DNA of 64,000 bases from an uncultured Lachnospiraceae bacterium. GTDB lineage: Bacteria; Bacillota; Clostridia; Lachnospirales; Lachnospiraceae. The notes beneath the pieces were generated by a model, which saw only the letters and a program-made list of their open reading frames with translations, searched no databases and was not told the origin of the DNA. Numbering within the stretch: position 1 is the stretch's first letter; each line of letters begins with the position of its first letter. The position numbers and the translations under genes were made by a program. The stretch is taken from assembly GCA_910576975.1 (NCBI GenBank), contig CAJTJY010000020.1, positions 1 to 64,000 on the forward strand, given 5' to 3'. Below, one piece after another: positions 50,265-57,859 of this stretch.

Positions 50265-51731
50265 ATGAAGTTGCAAAAGAAAAAATCACATATGTTACTA
50301 TTGTTGCTTTTGCTGGCAGCGTTGTCAGCAGGATGCGGGGAAAAGAAGAAAAAGATTACCGACGGAAGCGAAGTTTATGTCCGTAGAGAGGAAGCGAAAG
50401 CACAGGTGGACGAAGAGGAGGGAGAGGAATTGCAACAGCTGCAAGCCCTTTACATAGTTACAGGCGTTGACGCTGACCATAAGCTTTTGACCTTGCGGGA
50501 TTGTGAGACTGCAAGGGAGAGGCCTTATAGTTACAGCGGGGGTACTTACATCAAGGACAAATATGGAAACAGTCTGACAGTGGGCCAGCTTTCCTTGGGA
50601 GAGCTGGTTGTCATTGAGCAAAAGAAGGACATTCTCACCACGGTTCAGATTTCAAAAGAGGCGTTTTATTATGATGACCTCCATAATTTTAGCTTGGATA
50701 AGGACCAGAAATCATTGACGGTGGGCAGTGACAGTTACTATTATGACGAGGGACTTCTCGCCTATCATGACGACAGCCGGGTTTCCGTAGCTGAAATCAG
50801 CGAACAGGATAATATATGCCTCAAAGGAGTGGGGCAGAAAATATATGTGATTCTGATAGAAACCGGACATGGGACCGTGGTGTTGGAGAATACGGAGACT
50901 TTCCAGGGAGGTTATATCACGATTGGAAACATATTGTCCAAGAAGATTACGCCTCAGATGCGCATGGAGGTGCCAGAAGGGACATACCTTCTGGCAGTGG
51001 CAAATAACGGATATGGAGGCAGCCGCAACATTACGGTGGAGGCTAATACAGAGCTTAAGGTCAATCTGGACGAATTAAAAGGTGAGGGACCGAAACGCTG
51101 TAAGATTCAGTTTAAGGTGACGCCTGAAAATACGGTGGCAAAGATATATCTTGATGGAGAACTGGCAGATATCAGCCAGCCGCTAGAGGTCAGCTATGGA
51201 ACGCACCGCCTTCAGGCGGAGGCAGAGGGATATGCGTCATGGAACAAGACTCTCATTGTAAATTCTGATTCAGCAGAGATTGTCATAGAGCTGAAAAAAG
51301 AAGAAGAAACAGAGGAAGATGACACCGTTTCCACATCTGGCAGTAGCAGTGGCAATACGGGCAATGCTACTGGAGGTTCTGGCGTTACCAAGCCAAGCAA
51401 CACGGGCAGCAATAGAAATCCTACTGTGCCAAACAGAAACAATAGTAACAACAATAATAACAGCGGCAATAAGAATAACAGCAATAACAACAGCAATAAT
51501 AATAGCAATAACAACAATAGCAATAACAACAATAACAACAATAGCAATAATAACAATAACAACAATAACAACAATAGCAATAATAACAATAACAACGGCA
51601 ATAATAATAACGGCAATAACAACAATAATAGCAATGGCAGTAACAATGACGATAATGGTACAGGAAGTGGCAGCATTTACAGAGATGATTCTAACCAGGA
51701 TCAAAATGGTGGAACAGGTACGGAAAATTAA
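50265..51731 (+). CDS. PEGA-domain lipoprotein with poly-Asn tail
   Basis: A 488-residue lipoprotein: signal with lipobox ALSAGC (Cys24), a beta-rich domain (about 60-260), a PEGA domain (about 283-348: KIYLDGELADISQPLEVSYGTHRLQAEAEGYASW), a Gly/Ser linker and an Asn-rich tail of about 75 residues (about 390-465) made of NNNS and NNN units. The tail is encoded by mixed AAC and AAT codons, so it is kept at protein level and not merely a slipped repeat. PEGA domains are common in surface proteins. It may be cotranscribed with the CotS-type gene, which would suggest a spore or envelope role. Confidence 0.8.
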   Translation: MKLQKKKSHMLLLLLLLAALSAGCGEKKKKITDGSEVYVRREEAKAQVDEEEGEELQQLQALYIVTGVDADHKLLTLRDCETARERPYSYSGGTYIKDKYGNSLTVGQLSLGELVVIEQKKDILTTVQISKEAFYYDDLHNFSLDKDQKSLTVGSDSYYYDEGLLAYHDDSRVSVAEISEQDNICLKGVGQKIYVILIETGHGTVVLENTETFQGGYITIGNILSKKITPQMRMEVPEGTYLLAVANNGYGGSRNITVEANTELKVNLDELKGEGPKRCKIQFKVTPENTVAKIYLDGELADISQPLEVSYGTHRLQAEAEGYASWNKTLIVNSDSAEIVIELKKEEETEEDDTVSTSGSSSGNTGNATGGSGVTKPSNTGSNRNPTVPNRNNSNNNNNSGNKNNSNNNSNNNSNNNNSNNNNNNNSNNNNNNNNNNSNNNNNNGNNNNGNNNNNSNGSNNDDNGTGSGSIYRDDSNQDQNGGTGTEN

Positions 51732-51830
51732 CGGAAAATGGAAAAAGTAGTTGAGAAAAATGCCATATTGAAGTATGATAGAACCATGTATGCAAGGTGT
51801 TGAAAACTACGGGAAAGCAAGGAGGAAAAA

Positions 51831-53564
51831 ATGAGCTACAAAGAACTTTACAATGAATGGCTGACGAACTCATATTTTGATGAGGAGACCAGGGAAGAGC
51901 TTCGAAGCATCGCTGATAACGAGAAAGAGATCGAAGAGCGGTTCTACATGGATCTAGAATTTGGAACGGCAGGGCTTCGGGGCGTAATCGGAGCAGGAAC
52001 CAACCGCATGAATATCTATACTGTGCGCAAAGCCACGCAGGGACTGGCAAATTACATCGCATCTGTAAATGGACAAGCAAAAGGCGTGGCGATTGCTTTC
52101 GATTCCAGAAGAATGTCCCCGGAATTTGCAGATGAAGCAGCGCTTTGCCTTGCTGCAAACGGGATCAAGGCATATGTGTTTGAATCTCTTCGCCCTACGC
52201 CGGAACTGTCTTATGCAGTGCGTAAGCTGGGCTGCATTGCCGGAATCAATATTACCGCAAGCCATAATCCGCCGGAGTACAACGGTTATAAAGTTTATTG
52301 GGAGGACGGCGCCCAGATTACCCCGCCCCATGATAAAGGAATTATGGACGAGGTCAAGAAAGTAACCGATTATGCCACGGTCAAGACTATGGGCAAAGAA
52401 GACGCCAAGGCTGCGGGATTGTATCAGAATATTGGGGCAGACATTGATGATCCCTATATAGAAGAGTTAAAAAGCCTGGTTCTTCGCAAAGACTGCATCG
52501 ATGCAGTGGCAAAAGAGCTGAAGATTGTATATACGCCGCTTCATGGAACTGGGAATATTCCAGTGCGCCGCGTTTTGAAAGAATTAGGATTTGAGCATGT
52601 TTACGTGGTACCAGAGCAGGAGAAGCCAGACGGCGAGTTTCCGACAGTCAGTTATCCCAATCCGGAAGCTGAGGAAGCGTTCCAATTGGGGTTGAAGCTT
52701 GGCAGAGAGGTGGATGCGGATCTGATCCTTGCCACCGACCCGGATGCAGACCGACTGGGCGTTTATGTAAAAGACGCTCAGACTGGAGAATATCACAGCC
52801 TTACAGGCAATATGTCCGGTTGCCTGATTGGAGATTATGTCATCAGCCAGAGAAAGGAACAGGAAGGACTTCCGGCAGACGGGGCGTTTATCAAATCCAT
52901 TGTCTCTACTAATATGGCGGACGCAATCGCAAAATATTATGGCATTGCCTTAGTGGAAGTGCTCACTGGGTTTAAGTTTATCGGACAGAAGATTCTCGAA
53001 TTTGAAAACACTGGAAAAGGGACATATCTCTTTGGCATGGAAGAAAGCTATGGATGCCTTACCGGAACTTATGCCAGAGACAAGGATGCGGTAGTGGCTT
53101 CCATGACATTGTGTGAGGCGGCCGCTTATTATAAGACCAAAGGCATGACGCTTTGGGATGCGATGATCGCCATGTATGACCGTTATGGTTACTATAAAGA
53201 CGATGTAAAATCCATCACCCTGAAAGGGATTGAGGGGTTGGAGAAGATCCAAAAGATCATGAATGCTTTGAGGGAGAACGCTCCCGCTGAAATCGGCAGT
53301 TACAAGGTGGTTTCTGCAAGGGATTATAAGACAGATGTCATAAAGGACATGGAGACCGGAGCTGAAACGCCTACAGGCTTGCCGAGTTCCAACGTGCTTT
53401 ACTATGATTTGACGGACGACGCATGGGTATGCGTAAGGCCGTCTGGTACAGAGCCGAAAGTGAAATTCTACTATGGCGTAAAGGGAACTTCGATTGCGGA
53501 TGCAGATCAGAAATCAGAAAAGCTGGGCAAGGAAGTCTTGGCAATGATTGACGTAATGTTGTAA
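51831..53564 (+). CDS. Phosphoglucomutase / phospho-sugar mutase
   Basis: A 577-residue alpha-D-phosphohexomutase of the PgcA type, interconverting glucose 1- and 6-phosphate and feeding the glycogen and cell-wall polymer routes. Catalytic serine in NITASHNPPEYNGYK, metal loop ATDPDADRLG, sugar-binding GMEESYG, and phosphate-binding VRPSGTEPKVKFYY are all present; length is normal. ATG 51831 with AAGGAGG. Confidence 0.94.
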   Translation: MSYKELYNEWLTNSYFDEETREELRSIADNEKEIEERFYMDLEFGTAGLRGVIGAGTNRMNIYTVRKATQGLANYIASVNGQAKGVAIAFDSRRMSPEFADEAALCLAANGIKAYVFESLRPTPELSYAVRKLGCIAGINITASHNPPEYNGYKVYWEDGAQITPPHDKGIMDEVKKVTDYATVKTMGKEDAKAAGLYQNIGADIDDPYIEELKSLVLRKDCIDAVAKELKIVYTPLHGTGNIPVRRVLKELGFEHVYVVPEQEKPDGEFPTVSYPNPEAEEAFQLGLKLGREVDADLILATDPDADRLGVYVKDAQTGEYHSLTGNMSGCLIGDYVISQRKEQEGLPADGAFIKSIVSTNMADAIAKYYGIALVEVLTGFKFIGQKILEFENTGKGTYLFGMEESYGCLTGTYARDKDAVVASMTLCEAAAYYKTKGMTLWDAMIAMYDRYGYYKDDVKSITLKGIEGLEKIQKIMNALRENAPAEIGSYKVVSARDYKTDVIKDMETGAETPTGLPSSNVLYYDLTDDAWVCVRPSGTEPKVKFYYGVKGTSIADADQKSEKLGKEVLAMIDVML

Positions 53565-53598
53565 TTAACTAAAACTGGACAGAACTCCTAAATTGTAA

Positions 53599-53662
53599 CA
53601 GCTCAGCTTGCGCTTCATGAGCAGGTAACATGTCGCTCTTTCTATTGGCGTTAGCTGAGCTG
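53599..53662. other. Long-loop hairpin after pgm
   Basis: CAGCTCAGCTTGCGC (53599-53613) pairs with 53648-53662 across a 34-nt loop; no T-tract follows. Function unknown, possibly transcript end protection. Confidence 0.5.
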
Positions 53663-53695
53663 ATACCCCAAATCGCAGGAAATGCGGAAATTTTC

Positions 53696-53915
53696 TTGAC
53701 AAACAATAGAAAAACAAGTATAAATATGTGTGTAGGAAATCGAAGAGTAATTGTGATGCAGATAGAAACGGTTGCCTGATCAGTGACCGCTCGTCATGAT
53801 TAATCCTGCTGTTGAGCAGGCCGCATGGCCATCTTTACTGTGAAGGCGTTCTTTGCCGGCATGGTAATTAAGCGAAATTATATTTTAGAGAAAAACCCAG
53901 AGGAGGAATTTTGTC
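53696..53915 (+). promoter_or_regulatory. HU promoter with long leader
   Basis: TTGACA (53696-53701), 17 bp, TATAAA (53719-53724). The resulting untranslated leader is about 185 nt and contains small hairpins such as CCTGCT/AGCAGG near 53808-53823 and GGCC-GCAT-GGCC. No known riboswitch was recognised. Confidence 0.7.
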
Positions 53916-54191
53916 ATGAACAAAACAGAATTAGTTGCAGCGATCGCTGAAAAAACTGACTTACCGAAGAAAGATGCAGAGAAAGCGCTGAAAGCTTTCA
54001 CAGATGTTGTAACTGAAGAATTGAAAAAGGGCGAGAAAATCCAGTTAGTAGGATTTGGAACTTTTGAAGTTTCTGAGAGGGCTGCAAGAACGGGAAGGAA
54101 TCCTCAGAGCGGCGAGGAGATGGAGATTCCGGCTTCCAAGGCTCCGAAGTTTAAGGCAGGAAAAGCTTTAAAGGATATGATTAATGCATAA
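53916..54191 (+). CDS. HU family DNA-binding protein
   Basis: A 91-residue nucleoid protein. MNKTELVAAIAEKTDLPKKDAEKAL is split by the usual HU helix pair; GFGTFEVSERAARTGRNPQ is the DNA-binding beta arm, with the Pro that intercalates DNA, and KFKAGKALKDMI closes the fold. Dimeric, bends DNA. ATG 53916 with GAGGAGG upstream. It stands ahead of rqcP and the yab genes, as hbs-like genes do in many Clostridia. Confidence 0.96.
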   Translation: MNKTELVAAIAEKTDLPKKDAEKALKAFTDVVTEELKKGEKIQLVGFGTFEVSERAARTGRNPQSGEEMEIPASKAPKFKAGKALKDMINA

Positions 54192-54210
54192 TTAAGTTTA
54201 TGACAATTGT

Positions 54211-54311
54211 GGGGCTGTTGCAGAATGCGGCTTATATACAATTTATGGATAAGGTTCTTGTGCTTTGAAACCATATTTTGTATATGACGGCTGTTTTGCA
54301 ACAGCTCCTTT
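54211..54311 (+). terminator. Long terminator-like hairpin after HU
   Basis: GGGGCTGTTGCAGAATGCGG... (from 54211) pairs over about 38 imperfect positions with the stretch ending TTTTGCAACAGCTCC near 54307, followed by TTTT. The outer arm matches the terminator at 9257-9330. Confidence 0.7.
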
Positions 54312-54337
54312 TAATGGCAAAGGAATAGGTGACCGAT

Positions 54338-54577
54338 ATGAGGCTTGATAAATTTTTAAAAGTATCCCGGCTGATTAAGCGCAGGACAGTTGCAAATGAG
54401 GCATGCGATGCAGGACGTGTAGCAGTAAATGGCAAAACGGCGAAGGCTTCCCAGGACATAAAGGCGGGAGACACGATTGAAATCGGCTTTGGTACGAAAA
54501 ATGTAAAGGTTGAGGTGCTTTCGATACAGGATACCAGCAAGAAAGAAGAAGCAAAAGAGCTATTTAAATACCTGTAA
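54338..54577 (+). CDS. rqcP: S4-domain protein RqcP
   Basis: A 79-residue S4 RNA-binding protein (YabO/RqcP). MRLDKFLKVSRLIKRRTVANEACDAGRV is the S4 fold opening, and the length is that of RqcP, which works with RqcH in alanine tailing on stalled 50S ribosomes. ATG 54338; a GTG at 54329 is less likely. It stands before yabP-yabQ-divIC as in Bacillus. Confidence 0.92.
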   Translation: MRLDKFLKVSRLIKRRTVANEACDAGRVAVNGKTAKASQDIKAGDTIEIGFGTKNVKVEVLSIQDTSKKEEAKELFKYL

Positions 54578-54591
54578 CAGGCATAAAACAA

Positions 54592-54650
54592 TGCCTCCTT
54601 CATATATTTAAAGAGGACATACTTGATCCTGGATATATGGAAGGAGGCTT
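54592..54650 (+). terminator. rqcP terminator overlapping the yabP ribosome-binding site
   Basis: GCCTCCTTCATATAT (from 54593) pairs with ATATATGGAAGGAGGC (to 54648) with one bulge, then TTTT. The AAGGAGG in the 3' arm is the Shine-Dalgarno of yabP. The loop contains CATACTTG, near the sigma-E -10 consensus. Confidence 0.7.
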
Positions 54651-54654
54651 TTGG

Positions 54655-54942
54655 ATGGAAGAGAGAACTGGGACAGGGGGAGGCCATAAGATTATGATCT
54701 CCAACCGCAAAAGCGGGGTGTTAAACGGAGTAATAGACGTGCTTTCCTTTGACGTGGGTGAGATATTGCTGGAGACAGAGTTGGGAATGCTGATGATAAA
54801 GGGCAATGACCTTCATGTAAACCGCCTGACCTTGGAAAAAGGCGAGATCGATATCGAAGGAAAAATAGACAGCTTTACTTATTCGGATGTAAAGTCTGCC
54901 TCAAAACAAACGGAATCTTTCTTGGGAAGACTCTTTAAATAA
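54655..54942 (+). CDS. yabP: Sporulation protein YabP
   Basis: A 95-residue YabP/YqfC-family protein: HKIMISNRKSGVLNGVIDVLSFDVGEI and LMIKGNDLHVNRLTLEKGEIDIEG carry the family pattern. In Bacillus it is a sigma-E-dependent mother-cell protein needed for the cortex. ATG 54655 behind AAGGAGG at 54641-54646. Its stop overlaps the yabQ start by one base. The ribosome-binding site is buried in the preceding hairpin when transcription comes from upstream. Confidence 0.92.
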   Translation: MEERTGTGGGHKIMISNRKSGVLNGVIDVLSFDVGEILLETELGMLMIKGNDLHVNRLTLEKGEIDIEGKIDSFTYSDVKSASKQTESFLGRLFK

Positions 54943-55415
54943 TGGAAGTCAGCGCAGGGATTTTAAAGGAAGCAGACGTATTGCTGGCGGCTTTTTTGAC
55001 AGGGGCGCTGCTTCTGGTGGTTTATGACTTGCTGCGGATTATCCGAAGACTTATCCCTCATAAAATATGGCTGGTAGGTGCAGAAGATCTCGTATTTTGG
55101 ATTGGAAGCGCAGCAGTGGTGTTTGCCATGCTGTATCGGGAAAACAGCGGCTATATAAGGGGATTTGTGATCGGCGGCGTCGTGGTTGGCATGCTTTTCT
55201 ATAATGCCGTGTTCAGTTCCTGGGTCGTAAAGAGCGGTGTGTTTCTTCTTCAGAAAATAATGTTCGTTGTCAGCAGGCCTTTGGCCTGGACAGCCCGTTT
55301 GCTGAAAAAGCCGATGGGATTTGCGGGGAAAAAATTAAAAAAATTCTTTCGGTTTTGCAAAAAACAATTGAAAAAACTCTGGAGAGCAGTTAGAATAGGG
55401 ATATGTAAGCTTTAA
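54942..55415 (+). CDS. yabQ: Spore cortex biosynthesis protein YabQ
   Basis: A 157-residue membrane protein with about four helices (about 10-30, 45-62, 72-95, 100-115) and a very basic C-terminal tail (KKFFRFCKKQLKKLWR). LLVVYDLLRIIRRLIPH and the DLVFWI segment are typical of YabQ, which is needed for cortex formation. Coupled to yabP. Confidence 0.9.
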   Translation: MEVSAGILKEADVLLAAFLTGALLLVVYDLLRIIRRLIPHKIWLVGAEDLVFWIGSAAVVFAMLYRENSGYIRGFVIGGVVVGMLFYNAVFSSWVVKSGVFLLQKIMFVVSRPLAWTARLLKKPMGFAGKKLKKFFRFCKKQLKKLWRAVRIGICKL

Positions 55416-55443
55416 ACGAGTGTGAGAATGAAAGGCATTTCAG

Positions 55444-55791
55444 ATGGGAAAACGAGAAGCGGCACGCAAAGCAAGTGCACAAAGAACCCGGATGCGAAGA
55501 AGAAAAAGACATAATAAGTCGGGAATACTATGCATTACCTTGATCATGCTTACCATGGTGGGGGTGATGTCTGTTCAGATTATAACATTGTACCGTAAGA
55601 ATGAAACTTATAAGGCAAAGCAGCAGGAGCTGCAGGCGCAGCTTGATTCAGAAAAGCAGCGAAAGACGGAACTGGAAGAGTATGAGGAATATGTGAATAC
55701 CAAAGAATACATAGAACAGACAGCAAAGACGAAGCTTGGGCTGGTGCACGGCAATGAGATTATATTTAAAGAGAAAGAGCAAGAAAAATAA
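55444..55791 (+). CDS. divIC: Septum formation protein DivIC/FtsB
   Basis: A 115-residue bitopic division protein: basic cytoplasmic start, one helix (about 27-48), then an extracellular coiled coil (YRKNETYKAKQQELQAQLDSEKQ) and the YVNTKEYIEQTAKTKLGLVHGNEIIF tail of the DivIC family. It joins FtsL and DivIB in the divisome. It lies between the yab genes and spoIIE, conserved with Bacillus. Confidence 0.92.
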   Translation: MGKREAARKASAQRTRMRRRKRHNKSGILCITLIMLTMVGVMSVQIITLYRKNETYKAKQQELQAQLDSEKQRKTELEEYEEYVNTKEYIEQTAKTKLGLVHGNEIIFKEKEQEK

Positions 55792-55824
55792 GTTGCCGCT
55801 CATGAACCGCTTAAAAAGCCTGAA

Positions 55825-55867
55825 TCCCTTAGAATCGCCATAAGCAGCGATTCTAGGGGATTTTTTG
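55825..55867 (+). terminator. divIC terminator
   Basis: TCCCTTAGAATCGC (55825-55838) pairs with 55847-55860 and is followed by TTTTTT. Confidence 0.85.
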
Positions 55868-55930
55868 TCTAAAAGTTTTTGGAAAGCGATCCCGGTTTTG
55901 ACAAACATTTTATATGCTCCTTTTTATAAT
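55865..55930 (+). promoter_or_regulatory. Spo0A-type promoter of spoIIE with 21-bp spacer
   Basis: TTGACA (55898-55903) and TATAAT (55925-55930) are 21 bp apart, the abnormal spacing known from Spo0A-activated sigma-A promoters of spoIIE and spoIIG. TTGTCAAA, read on the minus strand over the -35, fits the 0A box TTGTCRAA, and TTGTCTAA at 55865-55872 is one base off. Confidence 0.8.
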
Positions 55931-55973
55931 AACTACTGCACGCTGAGGGGCGGCAGAAAAAGGAGGATAAGCG

Positions 55974-57824
55974 ATGAGTAAAAAGAAATGGAAAGAAGTT
56001 ATTATGTATGGATTAGCCATGGCTGTGGCAAGGGTGGAATTTGCCGGATGCTTTCCGCTGGTTCCGGGATTTTTTGCGGCGGTATGCATGGAAGAAGTGA
56101 ATCGGACACTGCTGTTGATTTTCAGCATATTTGGAATGGCGCTGTTTTTGCCAGTGCAGGCAATGGCAAAATACACGATGGTGCTGTTGGTTACCGGAGT
56201 AGTGATAAAAATGGTGGAGTGGGCATATAAAAGTTGCCGCGTACATGTGGGAGCTGCTGCGGCAGGCGTCAGCGTTCTATTGCTTACCATGGCGGGAGAG
56301 GTGCTGCTAGTACGAAATCGTTCCGTAATATGGATGGGGGCGCTGGAGTCGGTGCTGGTCTATACAATGGTGTTGGTGCTCTCGCCAATCTTGCACCTCT
56401 TGCTGGAAGAAAGCGTGGTGTCGGTGATTCGGAAAAAAGCCGTGGAACAGACGGCCCCGGAACATGGAGAAAAACTTCAGACATATGCGGAATCTTTTAG
56501 CGGCTTGTCAAAGATTTTTTCGCAGATGGAAAGTTTTAAGGGAGATTTCGAGCCAGAAGAGATGGGGAAGATGCAGCAGGAGATTGCCGGAAAAATTTGC
56601 ATGGGATGCGATCAATGCGCCATCTGCTGGCAGGAAGAGACTAGCCCCATGTACGAGCTGTTCTTTCGTCTTTTTCATTCAATAGAAAAGAGGGGCAGCG
56701 CGGAGGAGGAGGTACATCGGGAGCTTTCAGGCTACTGTCCGTATTCAGACAGCATTGTGGAGGAGGCGGTGGGAGTATTTGAGAAAGCGAGGCTGAATCT
56801 TGCCTGGTATAACCGGCTTTTGGAAAACCGGGGAATTATTGCGGAGCAGCTTGACGCCATGGCATACATTATGGAGGACTGCGCCAGAGAATACCGCGAT
56901 GTGAGCCAGCAAGAAGGGCGGATGCTTGCGGCTGTAAAATATCGTTTTAAGGAACGGGGGATTGCCGCAAAAGAGATTCATCTCTACCAACGGCAGAATG
57001 GGAAGCTGTCCTTGCAGCTTCGGGCAGCGTCAAAATGGGGGAATTATATTCCAATCAAAGATCTGGCAAAAGTTGCAAGCCAGGGATTAAAGCGTGACAT
57101 GGTACCCGGAAAATATACTCATACATTGGTTGGAAAAGAACCAGTATTTCTGACATTTGAAGAAGACACCTTGTTCCATACCCTGCAGGGGGTGGCAAGG
57201 CTCACGAAGGATCACGCCCAGGTTTCTGGCGACAGCTTTTCATTTTTAGACTTAGAGGGAGGGCAGTGCGTGATGGCGCTTTCTGACGGCATGGGTTCGG
57301 GAATCAGTGCTTGTAAGGAAAGCGAAATGGTGATAGAGTTAATAGAGAAGTTTTTGGAATCAGGCTTTCAAAAGGAAACGGCGATTCGAATGATGAATTC
57401 TGCAATGGTCATTCAGGGAGAGGACGGCATATTTTCCACGGTAGATCTGGCTTCGATGGATTTGTATACAGGAATGTGCGAGTTTTACAAGATTGGTGCG
57501 GCGGCAGCTTTTATCAAGCGCAGCGAGGAAGTAGAGTGCATCTCTTCCGCAAGCCTTCCAGCAGGCATTTTTCATCAGATCGAGATAGAGAAAAGCAGCA
57601 GGCAGCTTGAGGATGGAGACATGGTAGTGCTGCTTACCGACGGGGTGCTGGATTACATGCGCGTCCCCGCCCCTGAGGAGACGATGCGGGAAATTTTGGA
57701 AACCATCGAAAGCAACAACCCAGGTCAGATGGCAAAGCAGATTTTGGAACAGATTTTACTGTTTACGGCAGGAAAAGTCCCGGATGATATGACGGTGCTG
57801 GTCACTGGGATTTGGAAAAAATGA
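55974..57824 (+). CDS. spoIIE: Stage II sporulation protein E (short form)
   Basis: A 616-residue membrane phosphatase that dephosphorylates SpoIIAA to activate sigma-F in the forespore and takes part in the polar septum. The membrane region holds about five helices in residues 10-150, roughly half of the ten in the 827-residue Bacillus protein. The central domain has the Cys cluster KICMGCDQCAICW. The C-terminal PP2C domain has VSGDSFSF, LSDGMGSG, LTDGVLD and PDDMTVLV with metal-binding aspartates. ATG 55974 with AGGAGG ahead. Confidence 0.93.
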   Translation: MSKKKWKEVIMYGLAMAVARVEFAGCFPLVPGFFAAVCMEEVNRTLLLIFSIFGMALFLPVQAMAKYTMVLLVTGVVIKMVEWAYKSCRVHVGAAAAGVSVLLLTMAGEVLLVRNRSVIWMGALESVLVYTMVLVLSPILHLLLEESVVSVIRKKAVEQTAPEHGEKLQTYAESFSGLSKIFSQMESFKGDFEPEEMGKMQQEIAGKICMGCDQCAICWQEETSPMYELFFRLFHSIEKRGSAEEEVHRELSGYCPYSDSIVEEAVGVFEKARLNLAWYNRLLENRGIIAEQLDAMAYIMEDCAREYRDVSQQEGRMLAAVKYRFKERGIAAKEIHLYQRQNGKLSLQLRAASKWGNYIPIKDLAKVASQGLKRDMVPGKYTHTLVGKEPVFLTFEEDTLFHTLQGVARLTKDHAQVSGDSFSFLDLEGGQCVMALSDGMGSGISACKESEMVIELIEKFLESGFQKETAIRMMNSAMVIQGEDGIFSTVDLASMDLYTGMCEFYKIGAAAAFIKRSEEVECISSASLPAGIFHQIEIEKSSRQLEDGDMVVLLTDGVLDYMRVPAPEETMREILETIESNNPGQMAKQILEQILLFTAGKVPDDMTVLVTGIWKK

Positions 57825-57859
57825 TTTGGGCAGAAAAATACGGGAGATAGAAAGAAGCA

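Noticed and set aside
51212..51704. Long poly-Leu and Ile/Val frames opposite the PEGA lipoprotein
   Set aside because: They are antisense images of the Asn-rich tail; no start signals.
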